From Candidatus Obscuribacter sp. (GTDB lineage Bacteria > Cyanobacteriota > Vampirovibrionia > Obscuribacterales > Obscuribacteraceae), in contig JADYXR010000147.1 of assembly GCA_021772095.1 (NCBI GenBank), positions 35,981 to 99,980 of the forward strand: a stretch of 64,000 bases of DNA, written 5' to 3'. Position numbers and translations under genes: made by a program. Below, one piece after another: positions 9,601-17,411 of the stretch; within the stretch, counting starts at the first letter, position 1; every line of letters starts with the position of its first letter. The notes beneath the pieces are model-generated. The model worked only from the letters and a program-made list of their open reading frames with translations. It made no database searches and was not told the origin of the DNA.

Positions 9601-9743
9601 GCCAAAACGCCGGCATCCATTTCTGAAGGTTTGCGCATACCGGCATGACTAGCCGGTTCCAAATCCCTGGCCACTCGACAGCGTTCTAATAACTTAGAAA
9701 GCCACGAGCCAATCCTTTTGGTTTTTCCTTCGGCTGCAGTCAT
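6696..9743 (-). CDS. Molybdopterin oxidoreductase catalytic subunit (CISM/PsrA-like)
   Basis: A 1015-aa catalytic subunit of a complex iron-sulfur molybdoenzyme. Near residue 100 is a [4Fe-4S] site CFNCEAAC followed by NCAKG. The bis-MGD domains come next, with HTNICSSGARAG containing a plausible Cys ligand to Mo. A C-terminal dinucleotide-binding domain (HTRSGNAKWLTEI, CSHHMGRWRLG) completes the fold. The ATG at 9743 is preferred to one seven codons upstream because GAGGG is correctly placed. I see no twin-arginine signal, although periplasmic relatives have one. The gene lies 28 bases after the fused electron-transfer/membrane subunit. The substrate (sulfur species, oxyanion or other) is unresolved. 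Confidence 0.88.
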   Translation of the reverse strand: MTAAEGKTKRIGSWLSKLLERCRVARDLEPASHAGMRKPSEMDAGVLARADVSTGGTKSGERKVGELALFPPREKWDNWQEWDPKAWPRKVAKTYMLVPTVCFNCEAACGLLAYVDKETHEVRKFEGNPDHPGSRGRNCAKGPATINQVKDPERILYPMKRKGARGSGQWEVTTWDEVVDKLAEKIRKALVEKRNDQVMYHVGRPGEDVFTERVLAAWGVDGHNSHTNICSSGARAGYAFWMGIDRPSPDHANAKFILLISAHLESGHYFNPHAQRIIEAKMKGAKIAVVDPRLSNTASHADYWLPCYPGGEPAMLLAIAYQLIKTRRINMEFVRKWVNWEEYLQEFNPAAEVNFENFLVEMEKTYSKYTPEFAASESGVNPQSIFDIADEIARAGTAFASHTWRASSAGNLGGWQTARCLFFLNVLSGSIATPGGTSPNSWNKFVPKPMTMPAHPDHWNEVTWPKEFPLAFFEMSFLLPHLLKEGRNTLDVYFTRVYNPVWTNPDGMSWIEVLKDESKIGIHCALTPVWSETAWFADYVLPMGLGPERHDLHSYETQAALWIGFRQPVRKVAKERMGQEPGTTLGSNPGQVWEENEFWIELSWRIDPDGSLGIRKHFESPYRPGEKVSIDEYYRWIFENSVPGLPEAAKAQGMEPLEYMRRFGAFEVKPSVYNGHEDTLTADELQDSHVDKTSGRIYKDRAKVSSVNIVPMPQPGDDEGRKLIGIEIDGVPHRGFPTPTGKLELFSKTLKDWGWGEYSIPSITRSHVERAGIVKDLNEAGDKHNADFNFVLIPTFRLPVLIHTRSGNAKWLTEIAHSNPVWVNPDDAKKLGFTTGDLVRVETEIGYFVTKAWVTEGIAPNIVACSHHMGRWRLGEDKGTDRWCSSLVELDEKAPGQYLMRQLEGVKPFESSDPDSSRVWWNDAGVHQNLTFPVQPDPISGMHCWHQKVKVTKALPIDQYGDIFADTNKSHQVYKRWMNLTRPAPGPDGMRRPWWLLRPLRPSQKAYKFPEGRPV

Positions 9744-9771
9744 AAATCCCTCGTCTCCACACAATCAATTG

Positions 9772-11364
9772 CTAGCTCAATCGAACCGACTGACCTGCCA
9801 TCACAAAACAATGCTCATAGGCAAGAAGCCCAAACAGAGCCAATCCTGCAATCATCATGTCGATGCCGACCGAACCTTGTAAGCCCGGAATAAAAATCAG
9901 CGCTAGTGGAACAATGCAACCGAACACGATGTTGCCCCACCAGAAGAAATTTTTGAACGGTCCGGCGATCATCAAATGGACAGCTCGCTGTTTCGCTTTG
10001 GAGGTGTGCTCGGTAGCGACTTCTCCACCGATTGTCAAAACCAGGTGGGCGATGATTGAAGTGGCGATCAGCATTTTTGCAAACTGACTGATTGGATCGG
10101 GATCTCCCATAAATGCAGCGACTGGAATGATGGCGCAAGCGCCGGCAAGCACCGCCTGCACCAGAAGATGCAATGGCAAAGCGGGATTCTGCCACAGGTC
10201 GCGCCCTTTGGCTTGAGCAAATAGAAACGCGGTGTACACAGCTGTCATCACTGCTAGTGGCATGGTCAGGTGGAACATCCAGGTCACCGGTGTGGTGCCG
10301 ATGCCGAGAAATACTGCGGCGGTAATTGCCACCAGCATGGCCGTGTATCCCAGAATGATGTAACTGCCGATTGCCAGCCATGATTTCCATTGTGGTTTGA
10401 CTAAGATGTACCAGAATCGTTCCGGTCGATCCAGATCGGCGATCAGCAGAACGCCCGTGATACCGATGTAAACGATGGCCAAAACTGGAGCCATCCACAA
10501 CAACCAGTCCGGAAACACGCGAGTGAACTGCGGTCCAAAATTGAGCTGTAGATAAGTCAAAAACATCCAGGCGAACAGAAACACGCCCGACGAAATCGAC
10601 TTGGTCCACAGGTACAAACTGACGTACTGAGCCCACGGAATATCGTGGTGCACGTCGTAAGCAACCTTGGCGTTAGTCACCGCATTTAGTGCCGAGGACA
10701 ACGAAATTCCGGAAGGTTTGTTGTTATCTAACTTCACTCCGTGTTTCTCATCACGCTGATTCGACCACATGTACATGCCGGAGTCATCGTGGGTTTGAAC
10801 ATCAGGATTTAAAACAGCCTCATCGGCGCCGATGTAAAAGCACTTCGGATCGGTTCCCTTTTCAGGCTTTCGAACTTGTGTTTTTTCGCGACCGATTAGT
10901 TGTGCAACTTTCGACAACGGATCTTCGAGATCGCCGAAGATGAGAGCTTCTTCAGGACACACCACAACGCAGGCTGGCTCCAATCCGACATCGAGACGAT
11001 GAGCGCAGAAATTGCATTTTGCCGCGGTGTGCGTTTCGGGATCTATATGCACGGCGTCATAAGGACAAGCCGCGATGCAGGCTTTGCAACCAATACAGGA
11101 GTCTTTGTCGAATTCTACGATGCCGTCCGGCCGTTGAAACATCGCCGAAGTCGGGCAAATGTGAACGCACGGAGGATTGGCGCAGTGATTGCATCGCAAA
11201 ACGCCGAAGTGTCTTTGCGTATTTGGAAACGTGCCCTTCTCGACGTACTTGACCCAGGTGCGGTCGACCGAAAGTGGAACTTCGTTTTCTGACTTACAAG
11301 CTGTCGTGCAGGCATGACAACCTATGCATTTGCGCTGATCTATGACCCAGGTAAAATTCGCCAT
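9772..11364 (-). CDS. Fused four-cluster ferredoxin / NrfD membrane subunit
   Basis: A 530-aa fusion of two subunits that are usually separate. Residues ~1-190 carry four [4Fe-4S] Cys clusters (CIGCHACTTAC, CNHCANPPCVHIC, CIGCKACIAAC, CNFCAHR...CVVVC), like PsrB/DmsB. Residues ~240-530 form about eight membrane helices of the NrfD/PsrC quinone-binding type. The protein would pass electrons between the quinone pool and the molybdopterin subunit encoded 28 bases downstream. No Tat signal is visible on this subunit either. It is the first gene of the operon; the RBS is weak (GGGCGG). Confidence 0.9.
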   Translation of the reverse strand: MANFTWVIDQRKCIGCHACTTACKSENEVPLSVDRTWVKYVEKGTFPNTQRHFGVLRCNHCANPPCVHICPTSAMFQRPDGIVEFDKDSCIGCKACIAACPYDAVHIDPETHTAAKCNFCAHRLDVGLEPACVVVCPEEALIFGDLEDPLSKVAQLIGREKTQVRKPEKGTDPKCFYIGADEAVLNPDVQTHDDSGMYMWSNQRDEKHGVKLDNNKPSGISLSSALNAVTNAKVAYDVHHDIPWAQYVSLYLWTKSISSGVFLFAWMFLTYLQLNFGPQFTRVFPDWLLWMAPVLAIVYIGITGVLLIADLDRPERFWYILVKPQWKSWLAIGSYIILGYTAMLVAITAAVFLGIGTTPVTWMFHLTMPLAVMTAVYTAFLFAQAKGRDLWQNPALPLHLLVQAVLAGACAIIPVAAFMGDPDPISQFAKMLIATSIIAHLVLTIGGEVATEHTSKAKQRAVHLMIAGPFKNFFWWGNIVFGCIVPLALIFIPGLQGSVGIDMMIAGLALFGLLAYEHCFVMAGQSVRLS

Positions 11365-11531
11365 TGCCGCCCGGTGCCGCCGTATTGAGCGCGGCTTGAA
11401 GTGGATTTACAACGCTCAAAGATAGCTCAATTTGCGGCAATTTTCCTGGATTGGCGAAAAAATTAAATAAGCCTGATATCACCAGCAATACCAGCCGCCC
11501 TTTTGTAAACTCGGGCAGCTCAAATGAGAAA

Positions 11532-11559
11532 AAAGAGCGGACTTTGCAGCCCGCTCTTT
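11532..11559 (-). terminator. Intrinsic terminator of the 11594-11914 gene
   Basis: A 9-bp perfect stem AAAGAGCGG/CCGCTCTTT with a ten-base loop. On the minus strand it is followed by a T run (complement of 11527-11531). Confidence 0.75.
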
Positions 11560-11593
11560 CGATTTATTCAGTCGTTCAGGTTCTCGCAGATAC

Positions 11594-11914
11594 CTAAACT
11601 AGAGCTCTTTCAACATCACGCAAGTCCAGTCTTACTTTCTGAAGGTCAAAGTAATTGACATCCAGTTCTTTCTTGAGCTGGTCCAGGCGATTGTTGTGTT
11701 GGTTGTTTTCGTTATGGCGATTGAGATCGTCTTGGATCCTTAGAAGCGTGTCTCTGCCTCTCATAAGATCGTATTCCTTGGTGCTCAGTGACGCTCTGCG
11801 ATTCTTCAACGTGGTGTAGACCGCGGGGTCGGAGACGGCTGCTTGGGCTGGATTTTGAAGGAATATCGAACCGCCTATAACGATTGCGAGTATTACGCTT
11901 ATCAGATTTTTCAT
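11594..11914 (-). CDS. Small exported helical protein
   Basis: A 106-aa protein with a clear Sec signal (MKNLISVILAIVIGGSIF, cleavage near QAAVS) and a mature ~78-residue charged helical part (NRRASLSTKEYDLMRGRDTL). AAGGA precedes ATG 11914; the longer frame to 12097 lacks an RBS. Its helical hairpin recalls, weakly, the modules in the proteins at 1895-2578 and 21502-22377. Probably periplasmic; function unknown. Confidence 0.7.
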   Translation of the reverse strand: MKNLISVILAIVIGGSIFLQNPAQAAVSDPAVYTTLKNRRASLSTKEYDLMRGRDTLLRIQDDLNRHNENNQHNNRLDQLKKELDVNYFDLQKVRLDLRDVERALV

Positions 11915-11976
11915 TGTGTCCTTTCTTGCCTGGGGTTTGCTGTGTCCCAGGTATGCAAGTACGATAACAATTAAAT

Positions 11977-11995
11977 TGGCATTGCAGAAGTGCCA
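11977..11995. promoter_or_regulatory. Inverted repeat, possible operator
   Basis: TGGCA and TGCCA are separated by nine bases in the divergent promoter region of the MocR-type regulator. This may be an autoregulatory site, since MocR regulators often control their own promoter. The arms are short and I have only this one instance. Confidence 0.25.
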
Positions 11996-12043
11996 CTTTT
12001 GTGTTGTAATACCAGTCCACTTAACAAACGAGCGTTGCCAGAG

Positions 12044-13567
12044 ATGGATTTCCCTATCCATATAAGTACGGTTTCGGAGGTCCCCCTTCACAGGCAAATC
12101 TATGAAGAGGTCCGCCGGGGAATACTTTCGGGTCGTTTAGCTAAAGGGAAACGAGTACCGTCCACCCGTGAAATGGCGAAGCAACTCAGCGTAGCCCGGG
12201 CCACCGTCACAATGGCCTATGACTATCTTCTGGGAGAGGGCTATTTCGAGGCTTATCCTGGTTCTGGCACCTACGTATCGCGCCATCTGCCCGATGAATT
12301 GACCAGTGTCGAGGACGTGGTCGACGAACTGGCCGACCAGTTACCGGAACGAACCGCTCCTCTGCCGCGCCCCCGGCAGCTTTCCAGGTACGGCGCTGCA
12401 CTGCAAGCCAAGGAATGGATCGGATTCCCTGATGATGAGCCGGAAATCCAGTTTACTTTCGGACGACCAGACCTGGATGAATTTCCAATGCGCATCTGGA
12501 ACCAGCTTTTGAGCCGCCATTGCCGGCAGCGCAATCTATCAATTCTGGACTGCCCCACCAAATCGGGTGGATACGGTCCACTTCGAGTGGCGATCGCGGG
12601 ATATCTCGCTCGGGCGCGCGCCGTGATTTGCGATCCGGACCAGGTGATCGTCGTCAGCGGCTCGCAGCAAGCCCTTGATCTGGTCACGCGCGTTCTTGTC
12701 GATCCGGAGGACACCGTCGGCATCGAAGAGCCCGGATACGTCGGCGCGCAAAGAGCGTTCCAGGCACAAGGCGCAAAGTTGTCTCCTATATATGTGGACG
12801 CCAACGGTATTAGAACCGACTATCTCAAGTCGCGCTTCGATGTGAACACCGATGAGAGTTTGAAAGTTCTCTACATCACTCCATCTCACCAATATCCAAC
12901 CGGCGTTTCACTATCATTGCCGCGACGTTTGGATCTGTTGAGCTGGGCGAGCAGAACTGGAACGATTATCATCGAGGACGACTACGACAGCGAATATCGA
13001 TACAAGGGGAAACCGTTCCCCGCACTCGCCGGTATCGACAGTGGTGCCTCAGTAATTTACGTGGGGACATTTTCAAAGGTACTCTTGCCCGCGTTGCGCC
13101 TTGGATATATCGTCGTCCCTAAAGATTTGGTCGATGTATTTAGTCGCGCCAAGTGGCTTGCAGACAGACATTCGCCACTGATTCAACAACAAGTTTTAGC
13201 CGACTTCATTCTCGAGGGACATTTGGAACGACACATTCGCAGAATGCGTTCCATCTACAGTGAGAGAAGGCAATTGATGATCAATGTGCTCAAAGGCTTG
13301 TTCGAAAACGATGTCACCGTATATGGTGATAACGCCGGAATCAATATATTGATTCGGTTAAACACTGACGTGCCTGATAGCGAACTGATCAAACGCGCAA
13401 AAGATCTGGGTGTCGGCATTTCCAGTACAAGAAACATGTATCTGGGCGCCGCTCCCCATGGAGAGTTTTTACTCAACTACGGCGGCTTGGACGAGCAAAC
13501 TATCATTGAAGGACTGTCACGCTTGCGCGCAGCAACGGAACCTAAAGGCGAATTGCTTCCGGCATGA
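12044..13567 (+). CDS. MocR/PdxR-type GntR regulator with aminotransferase domain
   Basis: A 507-aa transcription factor. Residues ~5-75 are a GntR winged helix (PLHRQIYEEVRRGILSGRL, VPSTREMAKQLSVARATV). Residues ~120-500 form a type I PLP aminotransferase-like domain, with the lysine-containing GTFSKVLLPALRLGY block and IIEDDYDSEYRY. Such regulators bind PLP or a PLP adduct and control B6, GABA or taurine genes. The ATG at 12044 places the HTH at the N-terminus; a GTG 18 codons upstream is an alternative. No obvious target operon is adjacent: the neighbours are an exported protein and DoxX. Confidence 0.9.
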   Translation: MDFPIHISTVSEVPLHRQIYEEVRRGILSGRLAKGKRVPSTREMAKQLSVARATVTMAYDYLLGEGYFEAYPGSGTYVSRHLPDELTSVEDVVDELADQLPERTAPLPRPRQLSRYGAALQAKEWIGFPDDEPEIQFTFGRPDLDEFPMRIWNQLLSRHCRQRNLSILDCPTKSGGYGPLRVAIAGYLARARAVICDPDQVIVVSGSQQALDLVTRVLVDPEDTVGIEEPGYVGAQRAFQAQGAKLSPIYVDANGIRTDYLKSRFDVNTDESLKVLYITPSHQYPTGVSLSLPRRLDLLSWASRTGTIIIEDDYDSEYRYKGKPFPALAGIDSGASVIYVGTFSKVLLPALRLGYIVVPKDLVDVFSRAKWLADRHSPLIQQQVLADFILEGHLERHIRRMRSIYSERRQLMINVLKGLFENDVTVYGDNAGINILIRLNTDVPDSELIKRAKDLGVGISSTRNMYLGAAPHGEFLLNYGGLDEQTIIEGLSRLRAATEPKGELLPA

Positions 13568-13579
13568 CGTGATTGTTCT

Positions 13580-13606
13580 AAACGAAGTTACTGGTCGAAA
13601 CGAAGT
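13580..13606. repeat. Two-copy 18-bp-period repeat after a stop codon
   Basis: AAACGAAGT occurs at 13580-13588 and again at 13598-13606, starting 12 bases after the MocR stop codon. ATTGTTCTAA and ATTGTGAACA flank the copies. This resembles, more weakly, the longer stop-codon-proximal arrays elsewhere in the window. Confidence 0.4.
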
Positions 13607-13635
13607 CTTTATTGTGAACAATTCTAGTGACGTCA

Positions 13636-13998
13636 TCACGACTTTTTCCAGGTGCACAACCAAACTGCGTACATCAACAATGGTTGAAACACAGGTCTGA
13701 TCCAGAGCACCACAGGCGGTATTGAGGAAAACTGCTCGGTATTAAGCGCCATGTGAATATTCGCAGGGAGAACCGCTAAGAGCAAGGCAATTAATCCACC
13801 CCCTGCCCACTTCTTCACCGCTGGAACAAGCAAACCCAGGCCACCGAGGATCTCGAATACACCACTGATGTAAACCATCTCAGTGGGAAAAGGTACGTAT
13901 GGTGGCACAGCACTAACAAACATCGCAGTGTTGCTAAAGTGCGTCATGCCGACGCCCACAAAAAATATAGCCAGAACAATCGTCCAAAACTTCGTCAT
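13636..13998 (-). CDS. DoxX-family membrane protein
   Basis: A 120-aa protein with four hydrophobic helices typical of DoxX-like proteins. Features include the N-terminal FVGVGMTHF, the FEILGGLGLLVPAVKKWAG segment and PANIHMALN. Members are small inner-membrane proteins linked to respiratory or redox functions, mostly uncharacterised. The ATG at 13998 is chosen. A TTG five codons upstream sits directly against the AAAGG and is less likely. Confidence 0.82.
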   Translation of the reverse strand: MTKFWTIVLAIFFVGVGMTHFSNTAMFVSAVPPYVPFPTEMVYISGVFEILGGLGLLVPAVKKWAGGGLIALLLAVLPANIHMALNTEQFSSIPPVVLWIRPVFQPLLMYAVWLCTWKKS

Positions 13999-14272
13999 GG
14001 GTTTTCGAATCAACCTTTCGATAAGCTCTTCAAATCTTCGGACTTTCTTGCACTGTTTTTATTGAATTCATCATCACTAGTTTCGGTCACTTTCGAAATT
14101 CATCGCGCCATTGATCAAGCTCGGAGCGATGCTTGTCAACTTTCGATACTGATTTGAGACAGTTTATCGTGAGCGCCTGTATGAATGAGCACGCAGAACA
14201 ATTAAACTTGAGAGGATGCGAAATTTGATCGCGGTTGTCAATTTACCGGTTACACGTTTTGAGGTGCATTCC

Positions 14273-15067
14273 ATGAAAGCTCCGGCGCCCCTTCCATCTT
14301 CTAAGACGCGATCGAAAAAACGGGCGAGCACGATTGTCGCGCTGTCGATTTTACTTTCCGTTTTCGCCTCTTCGGTAGCCGACGCAAAAGAAAAGACAGA
14401 TACAAATTTGGGTCTATGGAATGACAGCGCAAGAAAAAATGCAATCGTCGATTTTGTGAAAGCGGTGACGGATGAAAAGAGTCCTGACTACGTCAAGCCC
14501 AGCGAGCGTATCGCTGTCTTCGACAATGACGGCACATTGTGGTGCGAGCAGCCCAACTATCCGCAGGTTGTCTTCATAGTCGACAAAGCGAAAGCTTACG
14601 CGCAAACGCACCCCGAAGTGAAGGACAAACCCTTATTCAAAGCTGTTCTCGACGGCGATCTTGCCGCGCTTGGAAAAGCCGGCGCTCGAGGCTCACAGGA
14701 GCTGATCGGCTCCACATATCACGGACTGACAGTCGACCAATATTCTGACGTGGTGACTAAATGGATGGAATCCGAAAAGCATCCGCGGTTTCATCAACCT
14801 TATACAAGTTGCGTCTATCAACCGATGATCGAAGTGATTGCCTATTTACAAAAACATGATTTCAAAAATTACATTGTTTCAGGCGGCGGAGCTGAATTCA
14901 TGCGCCCCTGGACCGAGGAAGTCTACGACATTCCACCGGAACGTGTGATTGGCAGCATGATCAAATTGCAGTTTAAAGACGACGACGGTCAACCGGAAAT
15001 TGTTCGAACAATGGACATTGACTTCATTTGCGATAGTTCGCAAAAGCCCGTGGCAATCGAAAAGTGA
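14273..15067 (+). CDS. HAD-family phosphatase, N-terminal part (frame-interrupted)
   Basis: 264 codons of an exported HAD-superfamily hydrolase. A basic N-terminus and hydrophobic stretch form a signal peptide or anchor (about residues 24-40, ending SSVADA). HAD motif I is VFDNDGTLW (about residue 82) and motif II is IVSGGG. The frame ends with TGA at 15065, just before the conserved C-terminal block. That block continues in the -1 frame from 15064. GAGG twelve codons into the larger frame supports the ATG at 14273 over the one at 14216. Together with 15064-15324 it makes one full-length enzyme, so this is a frameshifted or translationally coupled gene. Confidence 0.8.
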   Translation: MKAPAPLPSSKTRSKKRASTIVALSILLSVFASSVADAKEKTDTNLGLWNDSARKNAIVDFVKAVTDEKSPDYVKPSERIAVFDNDGTLWCEQPNYPQVVFIVDKAKAYAQTHPEVKDKPLFKAVLDGDLAALGKAGARGSQELIGSTYHGLTVDQYSDVVTKWMESEKHPRFHQPYTSCVYQPMIEVIAYLQKHDFKNYIVSGGGAEFMRPWTEEVYDIPPERVIGSMIKLQFKDDDGQPEIVRTMDIDFICDSSQKPVAIEK

Positions 15068-15324
15068 TCGGCCGACGCCCGATTGCCGCCTTCGGTAACT
15101 CTAACGGAGACCTGCAGATGCTGCAGTGGACGGCTGGAGGCAAAGGCAAACGGTTGGCGGCTCTGGTTCATCATACTGATGCAGAAAGAGAATATGCGTA
15201 TGATCGAGACTCGAAAGTGGGAAGATTGGATAAAGCACTTGATATAGCCAATGAAAAAGGCTGGCAGGTGATTGATATGAAAAACGATTGGAAAAAGATT
15301 TTCCCGTTTGAATCGAACAAATAA
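15064..15324 (+). CDS. HAD-family phosphatase, C-terminal part
   Basis: 86 codons starting at a GTG that overlaps the TGA of the preceding frame (GTGA). It begins IGRRPIAAFGNSNGDLQML, the HAD motif IV metal-binding block, and continues with LVHHTDAEREYAYDR, normally the C-terminus of the same protein. A one-base shift after GAA AAG would rejoin the two frames. Possible causes are a real frameshift mutation, a sequence error, a -1 slip on AAAAG, or termination-reinitiation producing two chains. The coding sense is certain; the biological status is not. Confidence 0.75.
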   Translation: MIGRRPIAAFGNSNGDLQMLQWTAGGKGKRLAALVHHTDAEREYAYDRDSKVGRLDKALDIANEKGWQVIDMKNDWKKIFPFESNK

Positions 15325-15327
15325 TCG

Positions 15328-15377
15328 ATCCGTTTTTAACCACGACCGTTTAAAACCACGATCCGTTTACAATCACG
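15328..15377. repeat. Three tandem 16-17 bp repeats after a stop codon
   Basis: Copies are ATCCGTTTTTAACCACG (15328-15344), ACCGTTTAAAACCACG (15345-15360) and ATCCGTTTACAATCACG (15361-15377). The array begins three bases after the HAD stop codon. There is no terminator-like hairpin. Confidence 0.8.
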
Positions 15378-15452
15378 TTACCCCAGACACTCTCAGCATC
15401 CCGGTTCACGTACAGCGAACAAAACTGATTTTAACGAAATTGGTATGCGTCA

Positions 15453-17408
15453 ATGTCGGACAAGACACCAAAAATAATCGCCGAACGCTATGAGGTAATC
15501 GCCGAGATTGGCTCTGGCGGCATGGCGATGGTTTACAAAGCATTTGACTCCAGTCTGAAAAAGCACGTGGCAGTTAAAATTCTCCGCCCGGAGATGATGA
15601 CAGAAGAAGCGATGATGCGCTTTCAGTTGGAAGCAAAAACGGCGAGTACGTTGCTCCATCCCAATCTGATCAGGACTCTGGATTTCGGTATCACCGCTGA
15701 TGGCATCCCATATTTAGTCATGGACTATGTGGATGGAATCACGCTCTCTCGATACATAAGAGACAACAGGCGAATTCCGATCGAACGCGCAGCCGGTATT
15801 TTCATTCAAATCTGTGACGCTCTTACTCTTGCGCACAATCAAAAAGTGCTGCATCGAGATTTAAAATCAAGCAACGTCATGCTGACACAAACAGATTCGC
15901 CCTATCCCAAAGCATTTGTGGTCGACTTTGGTCTGGCAAAACGTGTCGAAGATCCAAGCATGACTCGCGCCGGACAATTAATCGGAAGCCCGCGATACAT
16001 GAGCCCTGAGCACAGTCGCGGCGAGGAACTCGACAATCGCGCCGACATTTATTCTATGGGTTGCGTGATGTTCGAGACCTTGACCGGCACTCCACCGATT
16101 ACGGGTGAAACGATACTCGACACGATCATGAAACAGAGCACGGAAGAAGCACCAAGTCTATCGGAATTTTGCCCAGACGTTGAATTTTCGCCGCAGCTAG
16201 AACAACTCGTTGCGACCAGTTTACATAAAGATCCGGACCAGCGATTCCAATCGATGGAGGAACTGAAATCCAGTATACAAGCCCTTCGTGAGTTTAAAAG
16301 CGCACAGAGTGTTACGCGTGAAAGCAAGTCACCGCAAATCGAATCATTGGTTCCGGACTCACCACCATTAGTACCGGGACCCGTGTTTAGTAAAAAGTTC
16401 ATCATCGGCTGCATTGTTTTAGTAGCCACCATCGGCGGCATCGGCTTGTTGGTAGCACCTATGGTGCCAATATTGCTTGATTTATTTCAACATGCAGAGC
16501 CGGAAGCGATCAGTAACAAACCGCTGCCCAAAGCTACCATAGGATACGACCTCGATGCCGAGGATTTAATGCTTCCAGGAGCAAACACGTGGTCTGGAAT
16601 GCCCTGGAGCGACGGTGTAGTTTGGTACAAAAAATGGGGCTTCAAAGATTCAGAACTTGAAGACTTCAAAAAGTTCAACAAATTTGCGTACGTCAGCTTA
16701 TGGAACGAAAAAGCAACCTCAGTTAGATTGCTTCTTCTTCTCAAGGCAGATTTGAAAGGACTTTCGTTGTTTCATTGTCAGGGTTTGAACGATGAACTTA
16801 TGAAAGTAGTGGCGCGAATGAAATCATTAGAAGTGTTGTTGCTCGACCAAAATCCAGGCGTCACGGACGAGGGACTGAAAGTCGTTTGTAGTTTGCCTGA
16901 GCTAAAAATATTCAGCATGACTAAAAACCGATTCACGGATGAAGGCTTTCGAGATATCGCAAAACTGCGAAAACTGGAGGTTTTAGATCTCAAACAAATG
17001 CCCAACTTCAATGGCACTGGGATGAAATATTTGGTGAAATTACCGAATCTGAAAAAGCTAAAACTTAATCGATGCACACTTGTGCCTGGCACCATTTCAC
17101 AAATTGCTCAGTTAAAAAAGCTGCGATTTCTAAGTTTGGAAGGCTGTAAAATCAAAACCAGCGAAGCGCTCGAACTTGCGAAGTTGCCGAACGTGGAAGT
17201 CCTGGACATCGGTAACACCGAGCTTGAAGACGCCGGATTTATGGCATTGATTAAGATGAAGACGCTAAAGAAAATATACATCGGTGAACACCTCCACGAA
17301 AATCGTATTTCCCAAAAATCCCTGGACAACGCTCCGAAAGTGACTTCTGCAAAAATACTAGATGCCACATGTCCACCGGTCGACAACACTCTCAACTACA
17401 AGTTTTAA
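15453..17408 (+). CDS. Hanks-type Ser/Thr kinase with transmembrane segment and LRR domain
   Basis: A 651-aa membrane kinase. The cytoplasmic kinase domain (about residues 12-280) has the glycine loop GSGGMAMV, VAVKILR lysine, HRDLKSSN catalytic loop (about 135), DFGLAK and GSPRYMSPEH. One membrane helix lies at about 313-345. The exterior part (about 400-630) consists of leucine-rich repeats of the RNI/cysteine-containing-like type (LEVLLLDQNPGVTDEGLKVV, LKIFSMTKNRFTDEGF, LEVLDIGNTELEDAGF). All catalytic residues are present, so it should be active. The LRR part is the likely sensor or binding domain. The RBS is weak. A LigD-type polymerase gene starts three bases after the stop, implying coupled translation. 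Confidence 0.92.
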   Translation: MSDKTPKIIAERYEVIAEIGSGGMAMVYKAFDSSLKKHVAVKILRPEMMTEEAMMRFQLEAKTASTLLHPNLIRTLDFGITADGIPYLVMDYVDGITLSRYIRDNRRIPIERAAGIFIQICDALTLAHNQKVLHRDLKSSNVMLTQTDSPYPKAFVVDFGLAKRVEDPSMTRAGQLIGSPRYMSPEHSRGEELDNRADIYSMGCVMFETLTGTPPITGETILDTIMKQSTEEAPSLSEFCPDVEFSPQLEQLVATSLHKDPDQRFQSMEELKSSIQALREFKSAQSVTRESKSPQIESLVPDSPPLVPGPVFSKKFIIGCIVLVATIGGIGLLVAPMVPILLDLFQHAEPEAISNKPLPKATIGYDLDAEDLMLPGANTWSGMPWSDGVVWYKKWGFKDSELEDFKKFNKFAYVSLWNEKATSVRLLLLLKADLKGLSLFHCQGLNDELMKVVARMKSLEVLLLDQNPGVTDEGLKVVCSLPELKIFSMTKNRFTDEGFRDIAKLRKLEVLDLKQMPNFNGTGMKYLVKLPNLKKLKLNRCTLVPGTISQIAQLKKLRFLSLEGCKIKTSEALELAKLPNVEVLDIGNTELEDAGFMALIKMKTLKKIYIGEHLHENRISQKSLDNAPKVTSAKILDATCPPVDNTLNYKF

Positions 17409-17411
17409 AAA

